This document shows positions 17,879 to 26,487 of a stretch of 64,000 nt of DNA, one piece after another. Made by a program: the position numbers and the translations under genes. Origin of the DNA: Mycobacterium numidiamassiliense (lineage in GTDB: Bacteria > Actinomycetota > Actinomycetes > Mycobacteriales > Mycobacteriaceae); the NCBI RefSeq assembly GCF_900157365.1, contig NZ_FUEZ01000004.1, positions 2,591,066 through 2,655,065 of the forward strand, in the 5' to 3' direction. Numbering within the stretch: position 1 is the first letter of the stretch; each line of letters begins with the position of its first letter. Under the pieces are notes generated by a model. The model saw only the letters and a program-made list of their open reading frames with translations, did no database searches and was not told where the DNA came from.

Positions 17879-18406
17879 ATGAGGATGAGCAGGGCGCCTT
17901 GGGGGCGAGCCATGATCGTATTGGCGGCCGCTACGATTGTCACTGGCGCCGCCGTTGTCGGCGGGCGGGTTTTGATGAGTCCCGCTGTGGGAGAAGCACC
18001 TGCAGTGGTTCCGGTAGACACATCTAAGCCGTGGCAACCGTTACCAGCCCGACGGGATTGCAGTGCGCGATGTGGAGCAGCCTGGGAGATACGGCGGCAT
18101 TCTGTTTCGGAGCCATTCCTGGACTCGATCATCCAGCAAACCAGGTCTACGCGGGGGACCACAGGTCAGCTTTCGACCAGGGCGCGCCCCCCGACTCCGA
18201 CAAGCTCAATGGGAAGCCCCTGGCATCGGGCGAGAAGGTGATACTGGGTGCCGGGGGACCTGATGGGCGGTGACCAGATCAGGTGCGGTGTTCAAAATGT
18301 TCTCGTCGCGTGCATATTGATTGAAGGATTCAGCCAAAACCACGGCGACGACACCGCGCAACGGCACGGCTTCGTCCTCAATTCCCAACGCAGTTGGACG
18401 TTTTGA
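17879..18406 (+). pseudogene. Frameshifted exported-protein gene
   Basis: Three consecutive reading frames look like one protein. Frame one (from ATG 17879) gives a signal peptide, MRMSRAPWGRAMIVLAAATI onward. A shift near 18035 leads to a second frame with GLQCAMWSSLGDTAAFCFG and SDKLNGKPLASGEKVILG. A second shift near 18262 restores the first frame for GDQIRCGVQN and RHGFVLNSQRSWTF, then a stop. The pieces form a plausible secreted protein of about 170 residues with paired cysteines. The two shifts cancel, so a read-through product is not possible as the sequence stands. Either the gene is dead or the sequence has two errors. Confidence 0.55.
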
Positions 18407-18533
18407 GCTTCACTGCGGCCGCTTCTTAGCAAGCGGGCGAGAGGCTCGGTGACGCGCTGACCATGCGAAAGACCCCGTACCGACGCCTGGATGCGCGGTA
18501 AGTCCTGATTAGGCCGTACGGTGGGGTAGGTGA

Positions 18534-20297
18534 TTGAACCTTTCGCACCTGATGCCCGTGACTAACGCCTCTATTTGCACCGTGCTGCGCGAGCGCGCCG
18601 GGCTGCAGCCCGATGACACAGCGTTCACATTTATCGATTACGAGCAGGACGGGGCCGGCATTGCAGCAAGTCTGACCTGGTTGCAGCTGTATCGGCGAAC
18701 GCTGAGCGTCGCAGCCGAGCTCAGGCTCCGCGCGTCGGCCGGTGACCGGGCGGTGATATTGGCACCGCAAGGACTTGATTACATCGCCGCGTTCCTCGGC
18801 GCATTGCAGGCCGGACTGATCGCAGTTCCCCTTTCCGTTCCGCTCGGTGGCGCCAGCGATGACCGCGTCAGCTCAGTGCTGCGTGACGCGTCGCCGTCTG
18901 TCGTCCTCACCACGTCCGGTGTCGTAGGCCCGGTTGTCGAGGCTGTCATGTCGGGCTCCGACGCAGCTGCTCCGCGAGTCGTCGAGCTTGATCTGCTGGA
19001 CTATGATTCGCCGACGAGATCCGGAAGCGGACGCGAGAATCACAGCGGCACAGCGTATTTGCAATACACATCCGGCTCGACGCGTCAGCCCGCCGGTGTC
19101 ATGGTGACGCACCAAAACGTGATGTCCAATCTCGGGCAGTTAATCTCTGACACGTTCGAGAATCACGGTAAGTTTGCGCCGCCGCAGACCACGGTCGTCT
19201 CATGGCTGCCCTTCTATCACGACCTGGGCCTGATCTGCGGCATAGCTTTTCCGATAGTCGCGGGACTGCGGACCGTACTGATGAGCCCGGCGGCTTTCCT
19301 GGAGAAACCAGCCCGCTGGATGCAGGCGGTAGCCAGCAACACCCAGACGTACACGGGGGCGCCGAACTTCGCCTATGAACTGGCCGCGCGGCGCACCACC
19401 GACGAGGACATGGCCGGGCTCGACTTAGCGGACGTCCACACGTTCGCGTTCGGCGCCGAACGAGTCCACGCGGCTACGATCAGGAGGTTCACCAAGCGGT
19501 TCGCCCGCTTCAACCTCCGCGATACGGCGTTGCGGCCGGGGTACGGCCTCGCGGAGGCGACGGTCTACGCGACGTCGAACCCGCCGGGGCGGCCAGTGAC
19601 GATTGCCCGATTCGACTACGAGCAGCTGTCGGCCAGCAGGGCGAAGCCGTGCGGCGACGAAGACGGTGTCGAACTGGTCAGCTGCGGCGTACCCCGTGCG
19701 GCGACGGTGCGGATCGTCGACCCCGAGACCCGCGTGGAGAATTCGGCAGGCACGGTGGGGGAGGTCTGGATGCACGGCGACAACGTCGCCGACGGCTACT
19801 GGCAAGATCCCCAAGCGTCGGAGCAGACATTCGGAGGGAAGTTGGTCGATCCGTCGCCGGGCACCCCGCACGAGCTCTGGCTGAAGACCGGAGATTTAGG
19901 CTTCCTCTCCGACGGCGAGTTGTTCATCATCGGGCGCATCAAGGACCTGTTGATCATGTACGGCCGCAACCATTCTCCAGATGACATCGAGGCGACGATC
20001 CAGGAGATCACCGGAGGCCGTTGTGCGGCGATCGCGGTTCCGGATCATCACACCGAGAAGCTGGTTGTCATCATCGAATTCAAGAAGCGGGGCGACTCCC
20101 ACGAGGACGCGATGGACAAGCTCGAACTCGTCAAGCGTGAATCGACCTCGGCGATATCTAACTCGCACGGGATAAGCGTCGCGGACCTCGTTGTCGTAGG
20201 TCCCGGCTCGATTCCCATCACCACGAGCGGCAAGGTGAGGCGGGCAGCGTGTGTCGAGCAGTACCGAAGAGACGATTTCGTACGCTTGGACGCCTAG
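18534..20297 (+). CDS. Long-chain fatty acyl-AMP ligase (FAAL, FadD28/FadD29 type)
   Basis: This 587-residue adenylate-forming enzyme follows FadD28-type mycobacterial FAALs throughout. Marks are AFTFIDYEQD, LTWLQLYRRTLSVA, the P-loop-like YLQYTSGSTRQPAGV, VSWLPFYHDLGLI, PGYGLAEATVY and the hinge IKDLLIMYGRNHSPDDIEAT. It ends ITTSGKVRRAACVEQYRRDD, which retains the C-terminal Lys. These enzymes activate fatty acids as acyl-AMP and pass them to the ACP of a polyketide synthase instead of CoA. No PKS is adjacent; the nearest is 21 kb away. The start could be TTG 18534 or ATG 18552. It converges on the serine hydrolase with 15 bp between stops. Confidence 0.95.
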   Translation: MNLSHLMPVTNASICTVLRERAGLQPDDTAFTFIDYEQDGAGIAASLTWLQLYRRTLSVAAELRLRASAGDRAVILAPQGLDYIAAFLGALQAGLIAVPLSVPLGGASDDRVSSVLRDASPSVVLTTSGVVGPVVEAVMSGSDAAAPRVVELDLLDYDSPTRSGSGRENHSGTAYLQYTSGSTRQPAGVMVTHQNVMSNLGQLISDTFENHGKFAPPQTTVVSWLPFYHDLGLICGIAFPIVAGLRTVLMSPAAFLEKPARWMQAVASNTQTYTGAPNFAYELAARRTTDEDMAGLDLADVHTFAFGAERVHAATIRRFTKRFARFNLRDTALRPGYGLAEATVYATSNPPGRPVTIARFDYEQLSASRAKPCGDEDGVELVSCGVPRAATVRIVDPETRVENSAGTVGEVWMHGDNVADGYWQDPQASEQTFGGKLVDPSPGTPHELWLKTGDLGFLSDGELFIIGRIKDLLIMYGRNHSPDDIEATIQEITGGRCAAIAVPDHHTEKLVVIIEFKKRGDSHEDAMDKLELVKRESTSAISNSHGISVADLVVVGPGSIPITTSGKVRRAACVEQYRRDDFVRLDA

Positions 20298-20312
20298 GCG
20301 CACCGACTCGGG

Positions 20313-21497
20313 CTAGCTGGTGATTCCAGCCAGTTCGTGTGCCACCGCATCGAAGGCCCGCAGCGTGTCCAACAGCATCTGCGGGTCCCCAGCATCCGAC
20401 TGGGCAGATAACTTGGCGGCCACCACCTCCGCGGTGCGGTCGACGTAGATCATCTGGCCACACATCCCCTGGCACAACACGACGTTGCTGCCCGGGTAGG
20501 GAAACCACACTTGGTTGCGGTACATCCCGCCGGGCATTTGGGTGTCGTCGGGGCTGGCGGCGAACGCCTGACGCGAGTCGGGCCCGCCGTCGAGAGTGTC
20601 GGCGATCCACGCCACCGGCACCACCTGCTGGCCGGTCAACGAGACACCGTCGCGCAAGAACAGCGACCCGAACCGGATCATGTCGGTCAGACAGGCGCTG
20701 ATGCCGCCGTCGAACAGTCCGGTGCCGTCTTTGTCTACGCCGATGTTCGCGTCGCATTGGGCGCCGATGCGGCTCCACAGCAGTTCCGACATCAGTTCGG
20801 GCATCCGCTGGCCGCCAGCGACCTCGCAGATCCAGCCGAGCACGTCGGTTTCGCACGAGCGATATTCGAACGGGCCGCCGTGCGCCGACTTCTGCCGCAA
20901 TGTCAGCAGGAAGTCACGCAGCGTGGCGGGGCCCTCCGGACTGCTCCGGGGTGCCCAGCCCATCGACTCGTCGAGCACGTGTATCTCCGCGGTCGGGTGA
21001 AGGTAATTGTCCGAGAAGGCGATACCCGACCTCATGTCCAGCAGGTTGCGCACCGTCGCACCGTCGTAGCCGCAATTCGCCAGGGCGGGAACGTATTTCG
21101 TGACTGGCGCGTCGAGTTCGATCGCCCCGGCCCCGTGCAGTGCGCCTACCACCGCGGCCACCAGCGACTTGCTGACCGAGAAGAGCAGGTGCCGGGTCTG
21201 CGTAGCCATGCCGCCGAGGTACTCCTCGGCCACCAGCGAACCGCGGTAGGCGACGGCCCACCCGTCGGTAGCGGTGCTGGCCATCACCGCGCCCACGGTG
21301 GTGGCCACCCCCTCGGTGCCGGTTACCGGGATCTCGGCCAGCGGAGCAGTGGCCGCGGGCAACACGGCGACCGGCCCGGTGCCGCGCGAGATCACCGCGG
21401 TCGGCACGAAGTCTTCGACGTGTTGGAAGGACCACTGCGAATACGGCGCCGACAGCCAGTTGTCCAGTGAGATGCCGGCCGGGGCGCTCACGCTCAC
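20313..21497 (-). CDS. Serine hydrolase (beta-lactamase/6-aminohexanoate hydrolase type)
   Basis: The GTG start at 21497 overlaps the stop of the upstream ATP-grasp gene as GTGA, giving 394 residues. The catalytic SxxK is in LLFSVSKSLVAAVVGAL. The second motif is EYRSCETDVLGWI, the YxS form seen in 6-aminohexanoate-dimer hydrolases and esterase-type members. GTGLFDGGISACLTDMIRFG follows. The third motif region reads GMCGQMIYVD, so it lacks a classic KTG. There is no signal peptide. It probably cleaves or forms an amide or ester bond. Tight coupling to an ATP-grasp ligase suggests both act on the same amide-containing metabolite. A decayed fragment of a related gene is at 14674-14766. Confidence 0.92.
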   Translation of the reverse strand: MSVSAPAGISLDNWLSAPYSQWSFQHVEDFVPTAVISRGTGPVAVLPAATAPLAEIPVTGTEGVATTVGAVMASTATDGWAVAYRGSLVAEEYLGGMATQTRHLLFSVSKSLVAAVVGALHGAGAIELDAPVTKYVPALANCGYDGATVRNLLDMRSGIAFSDNYLHPTAEIHVLDESMGWAPRSSPEGPATLRDFLLTLRQKSAHGGPFEYRSCETDVLGWICEVAGGQRMPELMSELLWSRIGAQCDANIGVDKDGTGLFDGGISACLTDMIRFGSLFLRDGVSLTGQQVVPVAWIADTLDGGPDSRQAFAASPDDTQMPGGMYRNQVWFPYPGSNVVLCQGMCGQMIYVDRTAEVVAAKLSAQSDAGDPQMLLDTLRAFDAVAHELAGITS

Positions 21498-23044
21498 GCG
21501 CGCGCGACGAGCCGCGAGACAATCGGCGCGGCCGCCACCAGGGGCGTCGAGACAAACTTCGCTTTCATGCCCTTGACCCAGCGCCGACAGCGCTCGCTGA
21601 GCTGATAGTCGTCGGTCTGTAGGTGTGAGCGGGTGACGAGCACGCCGAGTTGGGCGCCCTCGGAACGTAAGTCGCCCGGCGCCGCGACTCGCATGTAAAA
21701 GGCCTCGGACCCGTCGAGCAGCGTGGCCCAGTCGTTGGCGGACCGCGCAAAGGAGACGCGCCCGTCGTCGTCGATGCGCCATACGCCGGTGCGTGGCGTC
21801 GCGGTGAAGATTTCAAGATCCGGCGACGTCTCCGTGATGATCACCTGGCCCCATACCTCGTCCTCGCCATAGCCGCGCTCCCAGCGCGCGTTGATCTCAT
21901 CGATGTCGAGTTCGTACTCCACGTCCATGTACTCAAGCAGGTGGAAGAGAAACAGCGGCATGTCCGCGTAGGCCTCGGTGGTCAGGTTCGTCATGGGGCT
22001 GGCGCCACTCAGGCGCGGATTCACCTCGCCGAGATAGAGCTCGTCGGTGTCGAGGTCATGCAGAAGGTCCACCTCGAAGTAGCCGCGGAAACCCTCGCGG
22101 CGCATGACATCGCCCAGCTTTCCCACCATTTCTCGCGCGGCGTGCGTCTGTGCGGGGGGCAGCACCTCGCGCCAGATGTCATTGCCGCACCAGCTGCCCC
22201 TGTGCGGAGTCAGCTCCGAATAACCGACGAGACTGGTCATTGCGGGGCCAATCACGGTGCCGTGGCGGGTCACGGCGCCCTCGAGGCACACCTCCACATT
22301 GCGGATCCGCTTCATGACCTTGAGTTCCTGCCCGACCAGGTCGTCGGCGCATTTGTCCCAGTCGCCCTGACCGTGCACAAAGAACGTCCCGCTGCCGGCG
22401 TTGCCGTAAGCGATCGAGATGACAAGGTCATCTCCTAATCCGGCGTTTTGTGCGAGCGCCAGCAATTCGTCGTACGAACCGGCCCGCCCGATCGTGTTAG
22501 GCACGCTCGGCACGCCCGCGTCGTTGGCCAGGCGCGTCATGACGATCTTGGAGCCCAGGCGCTGGCGCACCTCGATCGGCGGGTGCATGACCTCGAGACC
22601 CGCCTGCCGCGCGAGGCCCTGGATTTCCTCGTTCAGCATCACGAAGCAGGCCTTGCCACCGGGACCTCGACCCCCGATGAAGTCGAGCGTCTCGGGATCG
22701 GACAGCAGGTGGCTGCAGACCTCGTCCATGGAGTCAAAATCACGTCGGTCGCGTCGCCGGGGCACGAATACGCGCGAATGTGTGCCCTCGAAAGAGTCAA
22801 AGTAGGTGAGGTAGAAGAAGTTTCGTATCCAGCGGTCAACACCTAGCAGGTTGAACGGGGTCGGAGAGATGAAGTAGAGCGGCACGGTGTTGTTGTGAAA
22901 GAACGCCCGTACGTCCGAAAGTCCGTTCAGCACGCGGTGTGGCTCGGGCACGGTCACGCCAGCCGCGCTGTCGTCGTCGCCCGGGTCCGGCGCAGGGACG
23001 GCGGCGGGGGAGCAGCAGTTGGCGCGGCGTCGATGAGCTGACAT
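21494..23044 (-). CDS. ATP-grasp ligase
   Basis: The product is 516 residues from ATG 23044 (a TTG at 23059 is also possible). The N-terminal ~170 residues form a pre-ATP-grasp region. The grasp fold follows: GSKIVMTRLANDAGVPSVPN, DDLVISIAYGNAGSGTFFV (nucleotide-binding strands) and ELYLGEVNPRLSGASPMTN (metal-binding Glu/Asn). The C-terminal ~120 residues are beta-rich. It resembles biotin-carboxylase-like carboxylate-amine ligases. It is translationally coupled to the serine hydrolase (GTGA overlap), and a FAAL converges on the pair. I infer a small acyl-amide or peptide-bond pathway, but the substrates are unknown. Confidence 0.88.
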   Translation of the reverse strand: MSAHRRRANCCSPAAVPAPDPGDDDSAAGVTVPEPHRVLNGLSDVRAFFHNNTVPLYFISPTPFNLLGVDRWIRNFFYLTYFDSFEGTHSRVFVPRRRDRRDFDSMDEVCSHLLSDPETLDFIGGRGPGGKACFVMLNEEIQGLARQAGLEVMHPPIEVRQRLGSKIVMTRLANDAGVPSVPNTIGRAGSYDELLALAQNAGLGDDLVISIAYGNAGSGTFFVHGQGDWDKCADDLVGQELKVMKRIRNVEVCLEGAVTRHGTVIGPAMTSLVGYSELTPHRGSWCGNDIWREVLPPAQTHAAREMVGKLGDVMRREGFRGYFEVDLLHDLDTDELYLGEVNPRLSGASPMTNLTTEAYADMPLFLFHLLEYMDVEYELDIDEINARWERGYGEDEVWGQVIITETSPDLEIFTATPRTGVWRIDDDGRVSFARSANDWATLLDGSEAFYMRVAAPGDLRSEGAQLGVLVTRSHLQTDDYQLSERCRRWVKGMKAKFVSTPLVAAAPIVSRLVARA

Positions 23045-23197
23045 ACCTTCATTCGACAAGTGTGCGCCCTATCCGTGCCCCGTGTCGAAGTGAAGGGTGC
23101 CTGAACGCCGACCGGGCAGGGCCAAAAATCTCCGCAGGTCAGACCGGCGTTTACCGGCAACCAGGGGCGAACTTGCGGTGATCCGTTTGTTCGGAAG

Positions 23198-23214
23198 ATG
23201 TTGTAGCGCAACAT
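23198..23214. repeat. Short inverted repeat
   Basis: ATGTTG-TAGCG-CAACAT is a perfect 6-bp inverted repeat with a 5-base spacer. It lies in the 259-bp gap between the collagen-like gene (ends 23304 on the minus strand) and the start of the ATP-grasp gene (23044), so it sits upstream of the ATP-grasp operon. It could be an operator for that operon. Nothing else supports this. Confidence 0.3.
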
Positions 23215-23303
23215 AACTCGCGGGCTATGGGGAGTGGGTACAATCTGGCAAACGCGGCGCCCGCTCGGCCGATTGGTCAAGCAGGCACCGCGCAAGCTGG
23301 TCT

Positions 23304-23948
23304 TTACAGCGGGATCCAAACGCCGAAGAAGTCGATGCCCCATTGGTTGAATCCGGGATCCCACCTCGGTGTTTGTTGGTAACCGAAGTAGTTGATCGGA
23401 CCATCGTTCCATCGCCCGCCGGGCGGCGGAAGGGGTCGGTTGTAGGCCGGCCTTGGTGGCTCACCCGGGCCCCAGGGCCCTTGCCCGTTCCCCCAGGGGG
23501 CTCCCTGGAAGTAGCCATGTTGCGCGTCTCCATGCCACGGGCCGTTGCCGCCCGGTCCGCCTGGTCCGCCTGGTCCGCCGAATTGTCCGGGCCCACCGGG
23601 GCCGCGTGCGCCTGGTCCGCCTGGCCCACCCGGTCCGCCCGGTCCACCGAATTGACCTGGTCCGCCGGGGCCGTGTGCGCCGGGCCCAGCCGGTCCGCCC
23701 GGTCCACCGGGGCCCTGTGCGCCGGGTCCGCCTGGTCCGCCGGGGCCCTGTGCGCCGGGTCCGCCCGGTCCGCCCGGACCGTGTGCGCCAGGCCCACCCG
23801 GGGTCCCGCCGCCGGGTTCGCCGGGGGCGCTCGGAGCCAGGGGCGGCGTGAGCGGAGCTGCATCGGCAAAACCGACTCCGACACCCAATGCCGCCGCGCC
23901 AAGCGCGCCAGCACTGGCTACCCCTCCAGCCAGTTGCTTCAATTTCAT
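23304..23948 (-). CDS. Exported collagen-like Gly/Pro-rich protein
   Basis: The start at 23948 gives 214 residues; AGGTG lies eight bases upstream. The signal peptide is MKLKQLAGGVASAGALGAAA onward, with likely cleavage after GFADA. From about residue 40 to 140 the protein is a run of Gly-x-y triplets dominated by GPG, GGP and GAQ/GAH, interrupted twice by GQFGGPGGPGG. The C-terminal ~70 residues lose the repeat and are rich in aromatic residues (YFGYQQTPRWDPGFNQWGIDFFG). This resembles mycobacterial exported proteins with collagen-like tracts. A surface role is likely; a true triple helix is unproven since the y positions are often Gly. Confidence 0.8.
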   Translation of the reverse strand: MKLKQLAGGVASAGALGAAALGVGVGFADAAPLTPPLAPSAPGEPGGGTPGGPGAHGPGGPGGPGAQGPGGPGGPGAQGPGGPGGPAGPGAHGPGGPGQFGGPGGPGGPGGPGARGPGGPGQFGGPGGPGGPGGNGPWHGDAQHGYFQGAPWGNGQGPWGPGEPPRPAYNRPLPPPGGRWNDGPINYFGYQQTPRWDPGFNQWGIDFFGVWIPL

Positions 23949-24320
23949 CGTCTTGCACCTATCTACTCGTGAAATCATCGAATAACCGCTAGAGGCCAGA
24001 CAGCCCCCCGATGGGCCCGGTTCGATCGGCCAACGTCCGTATTGAATGCCATTGGGGCACAAAAATTTCCAATTGGCTCTGGCCTCTGAGTGCATCTCGC
24101 GGTCAAGAACCGAGATCGCGGCCTACGTACAGCGAGTCTTGCAGAAGTCGATGACGCAAATCGGTCACGCGCGCAACTGTGCTCCTACTGCGACGTTGCC
24201 GAGACCATTTCGCCCATGCATGTCCGCGAGGCGAGTCCTGAGCTACCGCGCCAGGTGCCGGTCGGTCCATTGCCCTGGCGGGGGCGGCGGGCGCTCCAGG
24301 CTGCTGCTAACTTTCCTGGG
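23949..24320. other. Divergent intergenic region
   Basis: About 370 bp separate the collagen-like gene (minus) from celA1 (plus). The celA1 frame stays open upstream to 24090, so a longer CelA1 with a cytosolic-looking N-terminus is possible. No other domain or repeat is visible. Confidence 0.4.
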
Positions 24321-25325
24321 GTGACGTTCTCAGCTGCTTGTCCAGTCGCGCGGTGGATCGCCCCCTTCCTCACGGTTGCGGCGGTAGCCGCCACCGGTGT
24401 TCTTGCCAATCCGGTGCAGGTCCGCCCCGCTCCGGCGGTGCGGTTGGCGAGCGACGGGGATCCGCTGGCCGGTGCGCCGTTCTACGTGAATCCCAATTCG
24501 GCGGCCATGCGCGCCGCGCAGAGCGCCGATCCGCCGAACCCTCAGTTGAGCGCCATCGCCAACACGCCGCAGGCGTACTGGATCGTTCCGGGCGGTTCGG
24601 CGGCCACGGTCGGGAAGTACACCGGCGACGCGGCGGCCGCCGGCGCGATCCCGGTTCTGACGATTTATGGAATCCCGCACCGCGACTGTGGCAGCTTCGC
24701 TGCCGGTGGCATGGGGTCGGCCGACGACTACCGCGGGTGGATCGACGGCATCGCAGCCGGCGTGGGAGCGTCGCGGGTCGCGATCGTCGTCGAACCCGAT
24801 GCACTCGCGATGGCCGACTGTCTTTCGGGTGATCAGCGCCAAGAACGCTACGACTTGATTCGCTACGCCGTCGACACCCTGACCCGGGATCCGAACGCGG
24901 CGGTGTACGTGGATGCCGGTCACTTGCGCTGGCACAGCGCCGAGGACATGGCCGCTCGGCTCAACCAGGCCGGTGTCGGCCACGCGCGGGGTTTTAGCGT
25001 CAACACCGCGAACTTCTTCACCACCGGGGACGAAATCGGTTACGGGGAAGCAATTTCGGGGCTCACGAATGGGTCGCACTACGTGGTCGACACGTCACGT
25101 AACGGTGCCGGGCCAGCGCCCGACGCCGAGCTCAACTGGTGCAACCCCAGCGGCCGGGCGCTGGGCACTCCGCCTACGGCGGCCACCGGGGGCGCGCATG
25201 CCGACGCCTACTTGTGGATCAAACGGCCCGGTGAATCCGACGGATCATGCGGCAAGGGTGATCCGCCGGCGGGGAACTTCGTGAGTCAGTACGCCATCGA
25301 GCTGGCCCGCAACGCAGGCCAGTAG
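24321..25325 (+). CDS. celA1: Secreted glycoside hydrolase family 6 protein (CelA1)
   Basis: From GTG 24321 the product is 334 residues. It opens with a signal peptide (WIAPFLTVAAVAATGVLANP). The GH6 domain follows: PFYVNPNSAAM, IPVLTIYGIPHRDCGSF, VEPDALAMADCLS with the acid Asp region, AAVYVDAGHLRWHS and YLWIKRPGESDGSCGKG at the C-terminal catalytic loop. Cys pairs after DC and DGSC match the usual disulfides. It closely follows Rv0062 (CelA1), a beta-1,4-glucanase that can act on cellulose in biofilm matrix. A longer start at 24090 would resemble the M. tuberculosis gene model but would bury the signal peptide. Confidence 0.9.
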   Translation: MTFSAACPVARWIAPFLTVAAVAATGVLANPVQVRPAPAVRLASDGDPLAGAPFYVNPNSAAMRAAQSADPPNPQLSAIANTPQAYWIVPGGSAATVGKYTGDAAAAGAIPVLTIYGIPHRDCGSFAAGGMGSADDYRGWIDGIAAGVGASRVAIVVEPDALAMADCLSGDQRQERYDLIRYAVDTLTRDPNAAVYVDAGHLRWHSAEDMAARLNQAGVGHARGFSVNTANFFTTGDEIGYGEAISGLTNGSHYVVDTSRNGAGPAPDAELNWCNPSGRALGTPPTAATGGAHADAYLWIKRPGESDGSCGKGDPPAGNFVSQYAIELARNAGQ

Positions 25326-25365
25326 GCGCCAACGCCGCCATCGGCAGGCCCGCTATCGTCTGCTG

Positions 25366-25905
25366 GTGGCCATATCTACTCCCTCGAGCGCAGCGCTCGC
25401 GGCGATGCTGACGATAACCGCGTGCGCAACAGCGCCCCACGGCGCCGCCGACCCGACACCCTCACAATCGCCGTTCCCGACCGGAAAATCCGGCACCTCG
25501 ATCCACGTCACGGAGTACAGCAGCGCGACCGCCGACGTCACGCTCAACAACGCGAACTGGGTCTCCGGCTGCTCAGGCAGCGGGGGCTGCAACGTCATCG
25601 AACTGACCATCGTCGGCAAATCCGACGCACCATTCAGTTACAGCCAGACCTCCATCACAGCCGCCTCGTCCCCATGGCGGCAAGACCCGTATCGCGACAT
25701 TCAGGGTGGCTCGTCGACCGTGGACTACCAGACGATCAACAAGACGCCGCCCCTGCGTTCGGGCACCGTCACCAACGGCCAAACCGCGCACGGGTTCATC
25801 GGCTACGACGCCAACGTGGGCCAGGGCGATGTCTACATCGAGTTCAACGACCCCAACGCCCCGGCGGCGCCCACGCCGTTAGCAGGCTGGAAGGTCCACA
25901 CTTAG
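25366..25905 (+). CDS. Putative lipoprotein, mycobacterial unknown family
   Basis: This 179-residue protein starts at GTG 25366, 40 bp after celA1. The N-terminal hydrophobic stretch ends in the lipobox LTITAC, so Cys is probably lipidated and the protein sits outside the membrane. The mature part has an Ig-like look with alternating strands: SIHVTEYSSATADVTLNN, GGCNVIELTIVGKSDAPF, GDVYIEFNDPNAPAAPTPLAG. This beta-sandwich pattern resembles the DUF1942-type exported mycobacterial proteins, but I am not certain of the family. It may be co-transcribed with celA1. Confidence 0.75.
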   Translation: MAISTPSSAALAAMLTITACATAPHGAADPTPSQSPFPTGKSGTSIHVTEYSSATADVTLNNANWVSGCSGSGGCNVIELTIVGKSDAPFSYSQTSITAASSPWRQDPYRDIQGGSSTVDYQTINKTPPLRSGTVTNGQTAHGFIGYDANVGQGDVYIEFNDPNAPAAPTPLAGWKVHT

Positions 25906-25985
25906 CGTGGAGACCGGCGGCTCACCACATCAGGAGTCCGTAAAGGTCCCCTGCGATCGGCTGGCCGCGATTGTAATGTCTGCCT

Positions 25986-26429
25986 ATGCACGCAGCGGAC
26001 ATCGCCGAGGACTTCCCGGTGATCACCATCGACGCGGAAGCGATCGTGGCCGTCCGCATGATCGCCGAACAAACCCTGCCCGGGATATTGGTCGTTGATG
26101 CATCCGGCGGACCCTTCGCCGTGCTCCCCGCCTCACAGGTGGTTCGGTTTATCGTGCCCCGCTACGTGCAGGACGATCCGGTGCTGGCCGGAGTGCTGAG
26201 CGAAACGGTTGCCGACCACATCGCCGAGCGCCTGAGCGGCAAGGCGGTCGGTGCGATGTTGCCGGACCACTTGGTCGATGTGCCGCCCGCTCAGTTCGAC
26301 GACACCGTCCTAGAGGTGGCTGCGAAGATGGCGCGACTACGTACACCGCTGATCCCGGTGGTCAAGCAGGGGAGATTGCTGGGTGTGATTACGGCGTCCC
26401 GACTGCTAGCCGCGGTGCTGAAGTCGTGA
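25986..26429 (+). CDS. CBS-pair domain protein
   Basis: This small 147-residue protein is almost entirely a CBS pair. The first is around residues 5-50 (IAEQTLPGILVVDASGGPFAVLPASQ) and the second around 85-145 (MARLRTPLIPVVKQGRLLGVITASRLLAAV). CBS pairs bind adenosine nucleotides and gate transporters or enzymes. It ends 58 bp before the permease at 26488 and probably regulates or is co-expressed with it. Confidence 0.87.
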   Translation: MHAADIAEDFPVITIDAEAIVAVRMIAEQTLPGILVVDASGGPFAVLPASQVVRFIVPRYVQDDPVLAGVLSETVADHIAERLSGKAVGAMLPDHLVDVPPAQFDDTVLEVAAKMARLRTPLIPVVKQGRLLGVITASRLLAAVLKS

Positions 26430-26487
26430 TCGCTGGTTGGCGGTATGCGGCGGGGCACCGCGTGCACGCTCGGCGGCGGTGCAGAGG

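Noticed and set aside
23461..23958. Repeat region considered as a CRISPR array
   Set aside because: The repeats are coding Gly-x-y triplets without spacers of constant length, and no cas genes occur.
23343..23972. Plus-strand ORFs antisense to the collagen-like gene
   Set aside because: Repetitive Trp/Ser/Ala runs created by reading Gly-Pro codons backwards.
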